Source: Xanthocytophaga flava
GTDB lineage: Bacteria; Bacteroidota; Bacteroidia; Cytophagales; 172606-1
Assembly (NCBI GenBank): GCA_030068525.1
Contig: JASJOS010000019.1
Location: forward strand, 124,001 to 188,000
Direction: 5' to 3'
DNA length: 64,000 bases
Shown: positions 25,875 to 34,535 of the stretch, piece by piece
How positions within the stretch are numbered: position 1 is the stretch's first letter
How the letters are laid out: each line of letters opens with the position of its first letter
Position numbers and translations under genes: made by a program
The notes under the pieces: generated by a model
Told to the model about the DNA's origin: nothing
Databases searched by the model: none
Seen by the model: the letters and a program-made list of their open reading frames with translations, nothing else

Positions 25875-26747
25875 TTATTTGGTATTTGGGGTTAAAAACA
25901 AATAAGCATCTTCCAACGTAGCAGTTACTGGCGTAGAGTTTGGAGCTATTTCAGAGTTTTGACACAGATAACGCACTCTAGTATACTCATTTTGCCGACT
26001 GGTACTAATGACCTGATATTTCAGTTTAAAATCAGACAACGCTGACTTGTCTATCTGAACCTCAAATATTTTACCCTCTGCCTGTTTGATAATATCAGGA
26101 AGAAAACCTTTTGTAATCAATCTACCACTCTGCATAACAGCAACCTGATCAGCAATGGTTTCGATGTCTGACACGATATGAGAAGAAAGAATAATAATAC
26201 AATCTGAAGCCAGGTCAGTAAGCAGGTGCCGAAACCGTACCCTTTCTTCCGGGTCCAGCCCAACTGTAGGCTCATCCAATATGAGCACCTTAGGATCATT
26301 TAGTAATGCTTGTGCAATGCCTATTCGCTGTTTCATTCCACCTGAGTAACTCCCAATAGGTCGTTTCGCATCAGCAGTTAAGTTCACGCCATCCAGCAAT
26401 ATGTCAATCCGTTTTCGTAAGTCAGCGCCTCCCACACCCTTCATGGCTGCGATATATTCCAGAAACTCATAGGCATTCAGATTGGGATATACCCCAAAAT
26501 CCTGTGGAAGGTAGCCCAGAATCTTACGGATATAATTGGGATGGTTCACAATATCTTCACCATCCAGAAATAGAGTGCCTTTGGTAGGTTTACTGATGGT
26601 AGCAATAATTTTCATCAAGGTTGACTTACCAGCCCCATTAGGTCCCAATAGTCCTAAAATGCCTCTGTCAATGGTAATAGAATAGTTGATTAATCCTGCT
26701 TTCTGTTTAGTGTATTGTTTGGTAAGGTCTTTAATTACTAGAGGCAT
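25875..26747 (-). CDS. ABC transporter ATP-binding protein
   Basis: A 290-residue ATPase that powers the adjacent permease. The start at ATG 26747 (MPLVIKDLTKQYTKQKAGL) fits the family; the frame continues upstream to 26828 without homology. Walker A is LLGPNGAGKSTL, the signature YSGGMKQRIGIAQAL, and Walker B LILDEPTVGLDPEER. A C-terminal 70-residue extension follows, as in the CcmA/NatA group. Promoter not evident. Confidence 0.93.
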   Translation of the reverse strand: MPLVIKDLTKQYTKQKAGLINYSITIDRGILGLLGPNGAGKSTLMKIIATISKPTKGTLFLDGEDIVNHPNYIRKILGYLPQDFGVYPNLNAYEFLEYIAAMKGVGGADLRKRIDILLDGVNLTADAKRPIGSYSGGMKQRIGIAQALLNDPKVLILDEPTVGLDPEERVRFRHLLTDLASDCIIILSSHIVSDIETIADQVAVMQSGRLITKGFLPDIIKQAEGKIFEVQIDKSALSDFKLKYQVISTSRQNEYTRVRYLCQNSEIAPNSTPVTATLEDAYLFLTPNTK

Positions 26748-27124
26748 CGTATTTATTTTGCGGACGGGTAGCGAAAGAGTTAGGAACAACAAATATGAAT
26801 GAAATTTAATATCTTTTAAAACTTTCAATAGTATCTGTTTAGCAAAAGGACTATCTTTTTGTAGTCATATCTGTACTTATACTTCAGTAAAAAGTAACCG
26901 TACATAGTAACCTGATTGCATTTTTCTGTTCACCAAGAAAACGAATGAGATTTTTATCTCAGAAATTGGCAGCGAAATATCCTCTTATCGATCCTTAGAT
27001 ATCAATCTACACAAAAAGGTTACAGTTGACTTGAGATATAGTATCAAGAAGGAATATTATTGATTGATTCTGGTAAGGACAAAACAACCTAACATTACCG
27101 GAAGCGTTGTGCAAATTGTTGTGC

Positions 27125-27164
27125 AAGAAAAAAGGGTTACAGCATTTTACAGCTATAACCCTTT
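27125..27164 (-). terminator. Terminator of tRNA-Arg
   Basis: A 13-bp stem with one mismatch (27131-27143 with 27152-27164), followed in the minus direction by a T-rich run (six T). It lies 10 bp downstream of the tRNA 3' end. The 26748-27124 stretch beyond, about 380 bp, holds no gene I can see. Confidence 0.85.
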
Positions 27165-27174
27165 GATACTCAAG

Positions 27175-27248
27175 TGGACTCGTAGGGAGTCGAACCCCAA
27201 ACCTTCTGATCCGTAGTCAGATGCTCTATCCAATTGAGCTACGAGTCC
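27175..27248 (-). tRNA. tRNA-Arg (anticodon ACG)
   Basis: A 74-nt cloverleaf read on the minus strand. The acceptor stem GGACTCG pairs with CGAGTCC, the discriminator is A, the anticodon stem TCTGA/TCAGA encloses the 7-base loop CTACGGA with anticodon ACG, and the T arm contains GGTTCGACTCC. CCA is not encoded. ACG becomes ICG after deamination by TadA; the tadA gene is the divergent neighbour, an arrangement that is suggestive but may be chance. Confidence 0.97.
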
Positions 27249-27288
27249 GTATAAACATAAAACGTGTTGTTCTATCGTTTACGGGCTG

Positions 27289-27319
27289 CAAAGGTAGAGA
27301 TAAAAATATAAACTCCAAA
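27289..27319 (-). promoter_or_regulatory. Bacteroidota-type promoter of tRNA-Arg
   Basis: On the minus strand there is TTTG (27316-27319), a 19-bp spacer and TACCTTTG (27289-27296). This matches the Bacteroidota primary-sigma consensus TTTG-N19-TAnnTTTG exactly and lies about 40 bp upstream of the tRNA 5' end. Confidence 0.85.
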
Positions 27320-27392
27320 AAAAATCTTTAAAGATTTAAATTTTCTCCGGAAAGTCTCTTTTTTTGCAGAAAAACTACATGATTCACAGATA

Positions 27393-27839
27393 ATGATTGG
27401 TCAACCTACAGATGAGACATGGATGTATCGGGCACTTGAACTTGCCTATTATGCTTTTGAGGAAGGAGAAATACCTGTAGGAGCGATTGTGGTAGCTGAA
27501 GGAAAAATCATTGGCAAAGGATATAACCAGACCGAAAAGCTGCATGATGTGACAGCACATGCAGAAATGCTGGCGATTACAGCTGCGGCTCAGCATCTGA
27601 ATGCTAAATACCTGAACCGATGCACACTGTATGTCACTCTGGAACCTTGTGTAATGTGTGCAGGAGCACTATTCTGGTCGCAGATAGGACGACTGGTTTA
27701 TGGAGCTTCGGATGATAAAAGAGGGTATGCAGGCAAAGATACGAACCTGCTTCACCCCAAAACACAGGTAGTATCAGGTGTGCTGGCAGCAGAATCCGAA
27801 TCGCTGATAAAAGCCTTTTTTCAACGCCTTAGAAACTAA
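27393..27839 (+). CDS. tadA: tRNA-specific adenosine deaminase TadA
   Basis: Deaminates A34 to inosine in tRNA-Arg(ACG), expanding its decoding. The 148-residue enzyme has the zinc cytidine-deaminase motifs HAEMLAI near residue 56 and PCVMCAGAL near 85, with the proton-shuttling Glu in HAE. The length and the C-terminal helix (ESLIKAFFQRLRN) are typical. It is divergent from the gene of its likely substrate tRNA. Confidence 0.96.
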   Translation: MIGQPTDETWMYRALELAYYAFEEGEIPVGAIVVAEGKIIGKGYNQTEKLHDVTAHAEMLAITAAAQHLNAKYLNRCTLYVTLEPCVMCAGALFWSQIGRLVYGASDDKRGYAGKDTNLLHPKTQVVSGVLAAESESLIKAFFQRLRN

Positions 27840-28020
27840 TCATATAACGGGCGAATAGGAGTCAAAGAATGCTTCTTTTATGAAAGAAAAGCCAATTCAA
27901 TGAAACTAATTGTTTTTTCTCGTGTTAATTAAAATACTAAACAAAGATTATCCATAACCCTTTTTTAGTAATAATAACTTATACTATTTTTCAACTTTCA
28001 ACCTTAAACTATTTATTTTT

Positions 28021-28632
28021 ATGGCATTTGAATTAGCTCCCCTTCCGTACGCTCATGATGCGCTGGAACCATTTATTGACAAAGCAACTATGGAAATTCA
28101 CCATGGCAAACATCACCAGGCTTATGTGACAAACTTAAATAACGCGGTAAATGGGACTGACCTGGCCAATCTAAGCCTTGAAGATTTGATTAAGAATATA
28201 AGCAAATACCCAGCACCTGTTCGCAACAATGGTGGTGGTCACTGGAACCACACTTTCTTCTGGAACATCCTGAAGAAAAATGAAGGCGGCAAACCTACAG
28301 GTTCACTGGCTGCTGCTATTGACAAAAAATTTGGTTCTTTTGATGCATTCAAGGAAGAATTTACCAAAGCAGGTGTAGGTCGTTTTGGTTCTGGCTGGGC
28401 ATGGTTAATTGTTGAGCCTAGCGGAGAACTGGCAATCACTTCTACTCCTAATCAAGATAATCCTCTGATGGATGTAGCGGAGAAAAAAGGAACTCCTGTA
28501 TTGGGTCTGGATGTATGGGAACATGCCTATTACCTGAAATATCAGAACAAGCGTCCTGATTATATCGGTGCATTCTGGAACGTAGTAAACTGGGATGCAG
28601 CAAACCAACACTATGAAGCAGCTAAAAAATAA
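28021..28632 (+). CDS. sodA: Superoxide dismutase, Mn-type
   Basis: Converts superoxide to hydrogen peroxide and oxygen in the cytoplasm. In the 203 residues the ligand and active-site segments are seen: [12 protein letters not shown] near 24, [10 protein letters not shown] near 73, and [20 protein letters not shown] near 161. Glycine, not glutamine, is in the outer-sphere site ([10 protein letters not shown]) and Gln is in TPNQDNPL, the pattern of Mn rather than Fe enzymes. It may still be cambialistic. A terminator at 28654-28683 follows. Confidence 0.95.
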   Translation: MAFELAPLPYAHDALEPFIDKATMEIHHGKHHQAYVTNLNNAVNGTDLANLSLEDLIKNISKYPAPVRNNGGGHWNHTFFWNILKKNEGGKPTGSLAAAIDKKFGSFDAFKEEFTKAGVGRFGSGWAWLIVEPSGELAITSTPNQDNPLMDVAEKKGTPVLGLDVWEHAYYLKYQNKRPDYIGAFWNVVNWDAANQHYEAAKK

Positions 28633-28653
28633 GCTTTAATTTATAAAAATAAC

Positions 28654-28683
28654 AAAAGCCCGCTATTTTTGGCGGGCTTTTTG
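28654..28683 (+). terminator. Intrinsic terminator of sodA
   Basis: A 10-bp stem, AAAAGCCCGC (28654-28663) with GCGGGCTTTT (28672-28681), and a T-run follow the stop by 22 bp. Confidence 0.92.
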
Positions 28684-28791
28684 CTTGTAAATACTGTTAA
28701 GACCATGCAATTTATATAGCCTCTATAATTGATCCGGCTATTCTGAAACTGAAATTAAATTAGTATTTACGCTGCTTTCTGTTTTGATTCA

Positions 28792-28932
28792 ATGCTTACG
28801 ATTAGGGATAACGATACAACAAACGAACTTCCTCCTTTTCTAAATACCTGGCCTCGGATGTATAGCTTTGTCCTTTTGAATCTGGTAGCACTTATTCTGC
28901 TGTTTTACTGGTTCACAAAGGCGTTTGAGTAA
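28792..28932 (+). CDS. 46-residue single-helix membrane microprotein
   Basis: A short frame from ATG 28792 to TAA 28930-28932. The N-terminal half is polar (MLTIRDNDTTNELPPFLNTW); residues 24-43 form one hydrophobic helix (MYSFVLLNLVALILLFYWFT) with a short tail KAFE. I recall similar small proteins, with a PPFLxTWxxxY start and a single helix ending FTKxFE, beside sodium:solute symporter genes in related bacteria, so it is probably real. It is 135 bp upstream of the symporter gene. I place no function on it; a small accessory subunit is an inference. Confidence 0.65.
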   Translation: MLTIRDNDTTNELPPFLNTWPRMYSFVLLNLVALILLFYWFTKAFE

Positions 28933-28960
28933 AATATACTTACCGTTCACCACGTAAGTA

Positions 28961-28991
28961 TTGTATCTGTGGCAAAAATCCTATCTTTTTG
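28961..28991 (+). promoter_or_regulatory. Candidate promoter for the symporter gene
   Basis: TTG (28961-28963), an 18-bp spacer and TATCTTTTTG (28982-28991), close to the Bacteroidota TTG-N19-TAnnTTTG form, about 75 bp upstream of the symporter ATG. If right, the microprotein gene is transcribed separately or read through. Confidence 0.45.
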
Positions 28992-29067
28992 CAGCCAGGA
29001 TATTTCAGCTGTTCCTGACTAAACAGCTTTACCCATATACATTCGAAAACCACCTTTCGGAACCGGA

Positions 29068-30780
29068 ATGACCAAACTTGACTGGCTGGTACTTATAGCC
29101 ACTATCACTCTTATTGTTGTATACGGTATCTGGAAAGGGCGCCGTAATCGTGATATGCAGGATTACCTCCTGGCAAGCCGCTCCCTTCCCTGGTATATTG
29201 TTTGTCTGTCAATTATGGGCACTCAAGCCAGTGCAATCACATTCCTGTCTGCACCAGGTCAGGCGTATGGTGATGGGATGCGCTTTGTGCAGTTTTACTT
29301 CGGCCTTCCACTAGCTATGGTAGTGTTGTCCATAACAGCAGTACCTATCTATCATAAATTACACGTATATACAGCGTATGAGTACCTTGAAAGTCGATTT
29401 GACTTGAAAACCCGTACGCTGGCAGCGACCTTGTTCCTTATTCAAAGAGGTATTTCTACAGGCGTAAGTATTTATGCTCCGGCCATTGTGTTGTCATCAA
29501 TTTTGGGTTGGAGTGTACAATGGACCTGTGTACTTAACGGTATACTGGTATTGCTGTATACTGTAAGTGGTGGCACCAAAGCTGTAAGCTATACCCAACT
29601 TACCCAAATGATTATTATTCTGAGTGGAATGGCGGTGGCCGGCTTTCTGACTGTGCAGCTATTGCCGCCGGATATTACCTTTGCAGATGCATTGCGTGTA
29701 GCAGGCAAAGCTGACAAGCTCAATGTAATAGATTTAAAGTTTGATCCCAATAATCAGTATAATATCTGGTCGGGGCTTATAGGTGGTTTCTTTCTGTCTC
29801 TCTCCTACTTTGGTGCAGATCAGTCGCAGGTAGGGCGTTATCTGTCCGGAAGCTCTGTAACTCAGAGCCGTCTGGGTTTGTTAATGAACGGTATTGTGAA
29901 GATACCTATGCAGTTCGGGATTCTGTTTATTGGAGCTATGGTATTTGTCTTTTATTTGTTTGTACAACCGCCTCTGTTTTTCAACCATATAGAGCTGGAT
30001 GCACTCCACGATCATGGATATACCCAGCAGGTAAATACATTGCAATATCAACAAGACTCCTTATTCAAGATACAACAGCACGACCTCCGCACACTAATAC
30101 AAGCAATGCGGGATAACAAAGGAGTAGTGGAAGCTGAACAGAAGTTTCATACTACCCGTTCGCAAATGCAGCAGGTACGTACTCAGGTTACAAATCTGAT
30201 TAAGCAAGATAAGAAGGTAGAAAAAGTAGAGGACACCAATTATGTATTTCTCTCCTTTGTCACACGTTTTCTTCCTTCCGGGTTAGTAGGCTTGCTAATT
30301 GCCATTGTGTTACTGGCTTCTATGTCTTCCGTAGCCGGAGCTCTAAACTCGCTTACCTCTACTACTATTATAGACGTATACAAACGCATTTTGTGCCCGG
30401 ATTTATCCGAAGCCCGTTACCTGACTGCGTCTCGCTGGATTACTGTTGGCTGGGGAGTATTTAGCATTGTAGTGGCTTTGTATGCAGGCCAATTGGGCAA
30501 TTTGCTGGAGGCTGTTAACCGTCTGGGGTCATTGTTTTATGGCGTAATTCTGGGAATTTTCCTTTGTGCCTTCTATATACGCCGCATTCGTAGCTATGCA
30601 GTATTCTATGGAGCTATTCTGGCTCAGATTACTGTTTTTCTGCTATACTGGCTGACTCCTATTGCGTTCTTGTGGTATAATGTAATTGGATGTATTCTGG
30701 TGATTATTTTTGCCTTCCCTATAGAATTGTTTCAAAAGAAAGCAGAGGTATTACAGGAAAGCGAAACGGTAATCGAATGA
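29068..30780 (+). CDS. Sodium:solute symporter (SSS family)
   Basis: A 570-residue inner-membrane protein with about thirteen helices, typical of the SSS/SLC5 family. The N-terminal helix pair (WLVLIATITLIVVYGIW) and GTQASAITFLSAPGQAYGDG near residue 52 are family marks; residues 300-400 contain a long cytoplasmic or periplasmic insertion with coiled-coil character (TTRSQMQQVRTQVTNLIKQD) between helices. The solute is unknown; sugars, amino acids or sialic acid are possible. It follows the microprotein gene. Confidence 0.9.
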   Translation: MTKLDWLVLIATITLIVVYGIWKGRRNRDMQDYLLASRSLPWYIVCLSIMGTQASAITFLSAPGQAYGDGMRFVQFYFGLPLAMVVLSITAVPIYHKLHVYTAYEYLESRFDLKTRTLAATLFLIQRGISTGVSIYAPAIVLSSILGWSVQWTCVLNGILVLLYTVSGGTKAVSYTQLTQMIIILSGMAVAGFLTVQLLPPDITFADALRVAGKADKLNVIDLKFDPNNQYNIWSGLIGGFFLSLSYFGADQSQVGRYLSGSSVTQSRLGLLMNGIVKIPMQFGILFIGAMVFVFYLFVQPPLFFNHIELDALHDHGYTQQVNTLQYQQDSLFKIQQHDLRTLIQAMRDNKGVVEAEQKFHTTRSQMQQVRTQVTNLIKQDKKVEKVEDTNYVFLSFVTRFLPSGLVGLLIAIVLLASMSSVAGALNSLTSTTIIDVYKRILCPDLSEARYLTASRWITVGWGVFSIVVALYAGQLGNLLEAVNRLGSLFYGVILGIFLCAFYIRRIRSYAVFYGAILAQITVFLLYWLTPIAFLWYNVIGCILVIIFAFPIELFQKKAEVLQESETVIE

Positions 30781-30843
30781 TCTTCCTCTATCTGTAAAGA
30801 GAGACTCAGCCTATAAAAATTGTAACAACTTATTTATACCTCT

Positions 30844-31338
30844 ATGTCGGGTCATGCTTCATTTTATTTGTTGAATCAGGAACATTTAAAAGCCGTTGAA
30901 AAAGCATGGAAACCTGTTGAGACCAGATTGTGGTGGGGACGAAAGAAAACAACGTTTCCTTTCATACAAGACTTTTACACCTATACAACGTTTTTAGAAG
31001 ACTACCCTTATTCTGGTTGGATATATACACAAGTGTTTCTATACTTTGATGATGTTTTTGGTTATAGTGACCTGGAACTGGCAAAGGAAGCAAACCGCAT
31101 AAGCATGGGAGGAGCAACAATTACTCTGTTTACACACAGAGATAAAGAGAAAATTATTCATAAACTTGCACCCTCGCAATTGTCCATAGACAAGCTGCGT
31201 TATTTTGCAGAGGAATATTACGAAACTCCGGAAGAAAAACAGTCAAGTGGAGAATCACTACTACTGGCTATAGAACTTCTGCATAACTGCCTGCAAAAGA
31301 TAGAACCAGGAAAAATTCTTATGTTACATGTCGGATAG
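30844..31338 (+). CDS. Hypothetical protein upstream of truB
   Basis: A 164-residue soluble protein rich in aromatic residues (YTYTTFLEDYPYSGWIYTQVFLYF near residue 45, split here as one stretch of a beta-rich region). No signal peptide and no recognised domain. Its last 11 bases overlap the start of truB, which suggests translational coupling. It starts 63 bp after the symporter stop. Confidence 0.75.
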   Translation: MSGHASFYLLNQEHLKAVEKAWKPVETRLWWGRKKTTFPFIQDFYTYTTFLEDYPYSGWIYTQVFLYFDDVFGYSDLELAKEANRISMGGATITLFTHRDKEKIIHKLAPSQLSIDKLRYFAEEYYETPEEKQSSGESLLLAIELLHNCLQKIEPGKILMLHVG

Positions 31339-32041
31339 TACATCTCTTACTTCAAATCAACCCATACCTCCTAATCCGGGTCAGGTTATTCTTATTAATA
31401 AGCCTTTACGCTGGACGTCCTTTGATGTTGTTAAAAAACTCAAATTCGCTATAAAAGCCAAAAAAATCGGACATGCAGGTACACTTGATCCGCTGGCAAC
31501 AGGTCTGCTGATACTTTGTACCGAAAAAATGACCAAGCAGATTGATACCTACCAGGCTCAGGAAAAGGAATACACAGGTAAACTGGTATTGGGTAAAACA
31601 ACACCTTCTATTGATCTGGAAACAGAGTTTGATGCAGAATACCCCACAGATCATATTACGGTGGAGAAAATTCATGAAGCAGCACAAAAACTTACAGGTG
31701 AAATACAACAGATCCCTCCAATCTTTTCTGCTATCCGTATTGATGGCAAGCGCGCCTATCATAAAGCACGCAAAGGTAAAACAGAAGCAGATGTAGAGAT
31801 CAAACCTCGTACAGTACTGATTTCAGCATTTGAGATTACCCAGATACAGCTACCAGAAGTAAGCTTTCGTATTGTATGCAGCAAAGGCACCTACATACGC
31901 AGTATGGTACGTGATTTCGGTCAATTGCTGGAGTCTGGAGCCTATATGTCTGAATTATGCAGAACCCGTATCGGAGAGTTTCGGTTAGAAAATGCACAGA
32001 GCATTGAAGATTTTATAAATTTGCACAAAAAGGATGTGTAA
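31328..32041 (+). CDS. truB: tRNA pseudouridine(55) synthase
   Basis: Isomerises U55 to pseudouridine in the T loop of tRNA. The 237-residue protein contains the catalytic-Asp motif [14 protein letters not shown] near residue 48 and the TruB signature [15 protein letters not shown] near 180. It lacks the long C-terminal PUA domain of the E. coli enzyme, as is common in this phylum. It overlaps the preceding gene by 11 bp and is followed by ribF, a common bacterial order. Confidence 0.96.
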   Translation: MSDSTSLTSNQPIPPNPGQVILINKPLRWTSFDVVKKLKFAIKAKKIGHAGTLDPLATGLLILCTEKMTKQIDTYQAQEKEYTGKLVLGKTTPSIDLETEFDAEYPTDHITVEKIHEAAQKLTGEIQQIPPIFSAIRIDGKRAYHKARKGKTEADVEIKPRTVLISAFEITQIQLPEVSFRIVCSKGTYIRSMVRDFGQLLESGAYMSELCRTRIGEFRLENAQSIEDFINLHKKDV

Positions 32042-32111
32042 ACAGATAAGAGTATAGTGAGATCGTGAGTCATTGCTGAAAATCCTTTATCTGTCTTTAA
32101 TCAGCTACCAG

Positions 32112-33041
32112 ATGAATATTTACCATACATTAGAAGAATTTCATAAACTGTCGAATGCTATTGTTACCAGTGGTACATTTGATGGAGTACATCTGGGTCA
32201 TCAGAAGATTCTGACACGATTACGCGAAATAGCTCAAACTACTAGTGGGGAAAGTGTAGTAATTACCTATTGGCCTCATCCACGTACAGTCGTATCAGAA
32301 GCCACAGATCTACACCTTCTGTCTACCATAGAAGAAAAGATAGAACTACTTCAACTACAGGGAGTACAGCATTTGTTAATCATACCCTTTACCCGTGACT
32401 TTTCTGAGTTAACTTCTGAACAATTTATCCGCCAGATACTGGTAGATAAGATTGGTACCCAGAAGCTAGTCATTGGTTATGATCACCGGTTTGGACGTAA
32501 TAGAGAAGGTAGCTTCGAGCATTTATCACAGAATGCATCACTGTATGGCTTTGAAGTGGAGGAAATCCCCCGCCAGGATGTAGACCATGTTGGGGTAAGT
32601 TCATCCAAGATTCGGCAGGCGTTATTGGAAGGTAATGTACATATAGCTGCAGAATACCTGGGTAGGGCTTACAGCCTGACAGGAGTAGTAGTAAAAGGGA
32701 ATCAGTTGGGTCGTACCATTGGTTATCCTACGGCGAATATACATGTTTCAGAATCCTATAAGTTGATTCCTGCCGATGGAGTATATGCGGTACAGGTACA
32801 GGTGAATGACAAAATACATGGAGGAATGATGAATATCGGTATGCGTCCTACTATACATGGTACACATCGTACAGCAGAAGTAAATATCTTTAATTTTGAT
32901 GAAGATATTTATGGCACAGACATTACAGTTTCCTTCATTGAAAAGATTCGCAATGAGCAGAAGTTTAATGGCCTTGACGCCCTAAAAGCTCAATTGCTAC
33001 AGGATAAGCAAACTGCCCTGCAATTACTAAAGAAATACTAG
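32112..33041 (+). CDS. ribF: Bifunctional riboflavin kinase/FAD synthetase
   Basis: Phosphorylates riboflavin to FMN and adenylates FMN to FAD. The start at ATG 32112 (MNIYHTLEEFHKLSN) is preferred to the upstream TTG at 32073, which adds residues not found in the family. The FAD synthetase half has FDGVHLGHQKIL near residue 25 and SSKIRQALLEG near 165; the flavokinase half has GRTIGYPTANI near 202 and GMMNIGMRPT near 245. It ends within a hairpin that spans its stop codon. Confidence 0.95.
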   Translation: MNIYHTLEEFHKLSNAIVTSGTFDGVHLGHQKILTRLREIAQTTSGESVVITYWPHPRTVVSEATDLHLLSTIEEKIELLQLQGVQHLLIIPFTRDFSELTSEQFIRQILVDKIGTQKLVIGYDHRFGRNREGSFEHLSQNASLYGFEVEEIPRQDVDHVGVSSSKIRQALLEGNVHIAAEYLGRAYSLTGVVVKGNQLGRTIGYPTANIHVSESYKLIPADGVYAVQVQVNDKIHGGMMNIGMRPTIHGTHRTAEVNIFNFDEDIYGTDITVSFIEKIRNEQKFNGLDALKAQLLQDKQTALQLLKKY

Positions 33042-33056
33042 TAACTACAGGGCAGT
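33012..33056. terminator. Hairpin spanning the ribF stop codon
   Basis: An 18-bp stem with two mismatches (33012-33029 with 33039-33056) and a 9-base loop. The 5' arm is coding sequence for the ribF C-terminus and the 3' arm begins with its TAG stop. It sits between ribF and the convergent NUMOD4 gene and could terminate both, though no T-run follows on the plus strand. Confidence 0.6.
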
Positions 33057-33071
33057 AATGCCATTATATAC

Positions 33072-34310
33072 TCAGAAAATATCAGCCAAGACTTTTTCCT
33101 GTAGTCTTCGGGCTTTTTCTCTCTCTTTGCGTTGTTTTACAGATATAAGCTGCAGGTTATTGGTACTTGGCAGCAAAGAGTTCTGAGAAATAACTACCAG
33201 GTTACGATCTGCTAGGTCAAATGGTGCCACAAAACAGCAATAAACCAACCTGGCGATAGAGATCTGTTTTTTCTGTCGGTTCTTTGTCAGGTTTACAGAT
33301 AGGTATCTGCCGTTTTGTCCTTCCGAATCTTTTGTCTTACCACTATTCAGACGAAGAGCCATAATTTGTTCAGGCAACCAGATTTTACCTCGTGTAGCAC
33401 TACTCCAGCCAGCCAGCTTTTTGACTCTCCCCAGATTAGATACCTGATACAATCCCTGGTAGTGTGCCAGATCTGCCCATTGTTCCCCTTCCATATCCTC
33501 CAGTGATAGATTCAGATAAGGAGGAATTAAGACTTTGTCTATTTTGGGTTTACCGGCCTTTTCCCATAAAGAATGATTAAACTCTTTATTACTGGCAGTT
33601 TCTATCTCCTTCTCTTTTTTCGCAGATTGGAGAGCAGGGTCAGCCAGTCGCCAGTGATATCCTCCTGCTGTATAGCTTTTACCAGACACAGTAGTGTATA
33701 TGCTACCAGAGGGAATGGCTGTTGCTTTCTCAGCAGCATAAATACTTTCAAAACGTGCGATCTCAGTACCACTTACTGTATATTGTATCACAGCTTGCTT
33801 ATGGTCCGCACGCCAGCTCCTAGCTCTGCCTTTCGCAAACATCTTATACTTCTGTTCACTGATAGATAACAGTTCCAGATTTGTGTAGTGGACATTAAGG
33901 CTGTTACAGTCTTTATACGAAACTACCAAGCTATAGTCTTCCAGATCAAACGGCCTCACAAAAAGATAATATACCAATCGCGCCAAAGCTATCCGTTTTT
34001 TCTTTCCTTCTTTACCTAGCGAACAGTTGATATGGATTGACTCTGTATTCAGGTAGGTATTCTTGCTTTTGGTTACAAAAAGCCGCATAATTCGCTCGGG
34101 TTGCATCCGAAAACGCCCCTGAGGCATTTCTACCCGTCGGGACAGAGACTTCAACCGTCCATAATTAGACAAATGATAGTTTTCAAATCCAGGTATTTCC
34201 TTCCATTCTTCACGAGGAAAGTCTCGTAGAGAATGACTTGTCAGAACATTGATAACAGAATCAAATGTGATTCTCCGTTCTGGTGTGATTTGTTTGGTTT
34301 GCTCAGCCAT
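33072..34310 (-). CDS. NUMOD4/NUMOD1 protein with two degenerate HNH modules
   Basis: A 412-residue protein built as two NUMOD4-HNH-like modules around a NUMOD1 domain. NUMOD4 copies are at residues 35-58 (EEWKEIPGFENYHLSNYGRL) and 276-299 (GEQWADLAHYQGLYQVSNLGRV); a NUMOD1-like DNA-binding motif is at 173-222. After each NUMOD4 comes an HNH-like segment (ARLVY at 110 and 353, then V-x-x-Y... NLELLS and V-x-I-S... NLQLIS). In both the histidine expected in the VDH-type motif is absent, so nuclease activity is probably lost. It is likely a DNA-binding protein derived from a homing endonuclease; role unknown. Confidence 0.8.
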   Translation of the reverse strand: MAEQTKQITPERRITFDSVINVLTSHSLRDFPREEWKEIPGFENYHLSNYGRLKSLSRRVEMPQGRFRMQPERIMRLFVTKSKNTYLNTESIHINCSLGKEGKKKRIALARLVYYLFVRPFDLEDYSLVVSYKDCNSLNVHYTNLELLSISEQKYKMFAKGRARSWRADHKQAVIQYTVSGTEIARFESIYAAEKATAIPSGSIYTTVSGKSYTAGGYHWRLADPALQSAKKEKEIETASNKEFNHSLWEKAGKPKIDKVLIPPYLNLSLEDMEGEQWADLAHYQGLYQVSNLGRVKKLAGWSSATRGKIWLPEQIMALRLNSGKTKDSEGQNGRYLSVNLTKNRQKKQISIARLVYCCFVAPFDLADRNLVVISQNSLLPSTNNLQLISVKQRKEREKARRLQEKVLADIF

Positions 34311-34480
34311 AGATTTTCACGGATCATGTTCAGATTTTATACAGCAAAGACAAACTATCTTTTCCAGTATACCATATCTATCGCTCATTAAGCGACAAAA
34401 TGCCATATTATTGAGGCAAAACCGATTATTTCATCCAAAACTGTAAATCAGGTTTTTCTAATCTTGTTCTGGTGACATAA

Positions 34481-34521
34481 AACAAAAACACCAGAAGTAA
34501 TTTGCTTCCGGTGTTTTTGTT
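34481..34521 (-). terminator. Intrinsic terminator of the seven-PAS kinase gene
   Basis: A 17-bp stem with one wobble pair (34481-34497 with 34505-34521) and a 7-base loop, followed in the minus direction by T-rich sequence (TTTTGTTTTA). It lies 15 bp after the kinase stop codon. Confidence 0.88.
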
Positions 34522-34535
34522 TAGTTAGCGATCTT

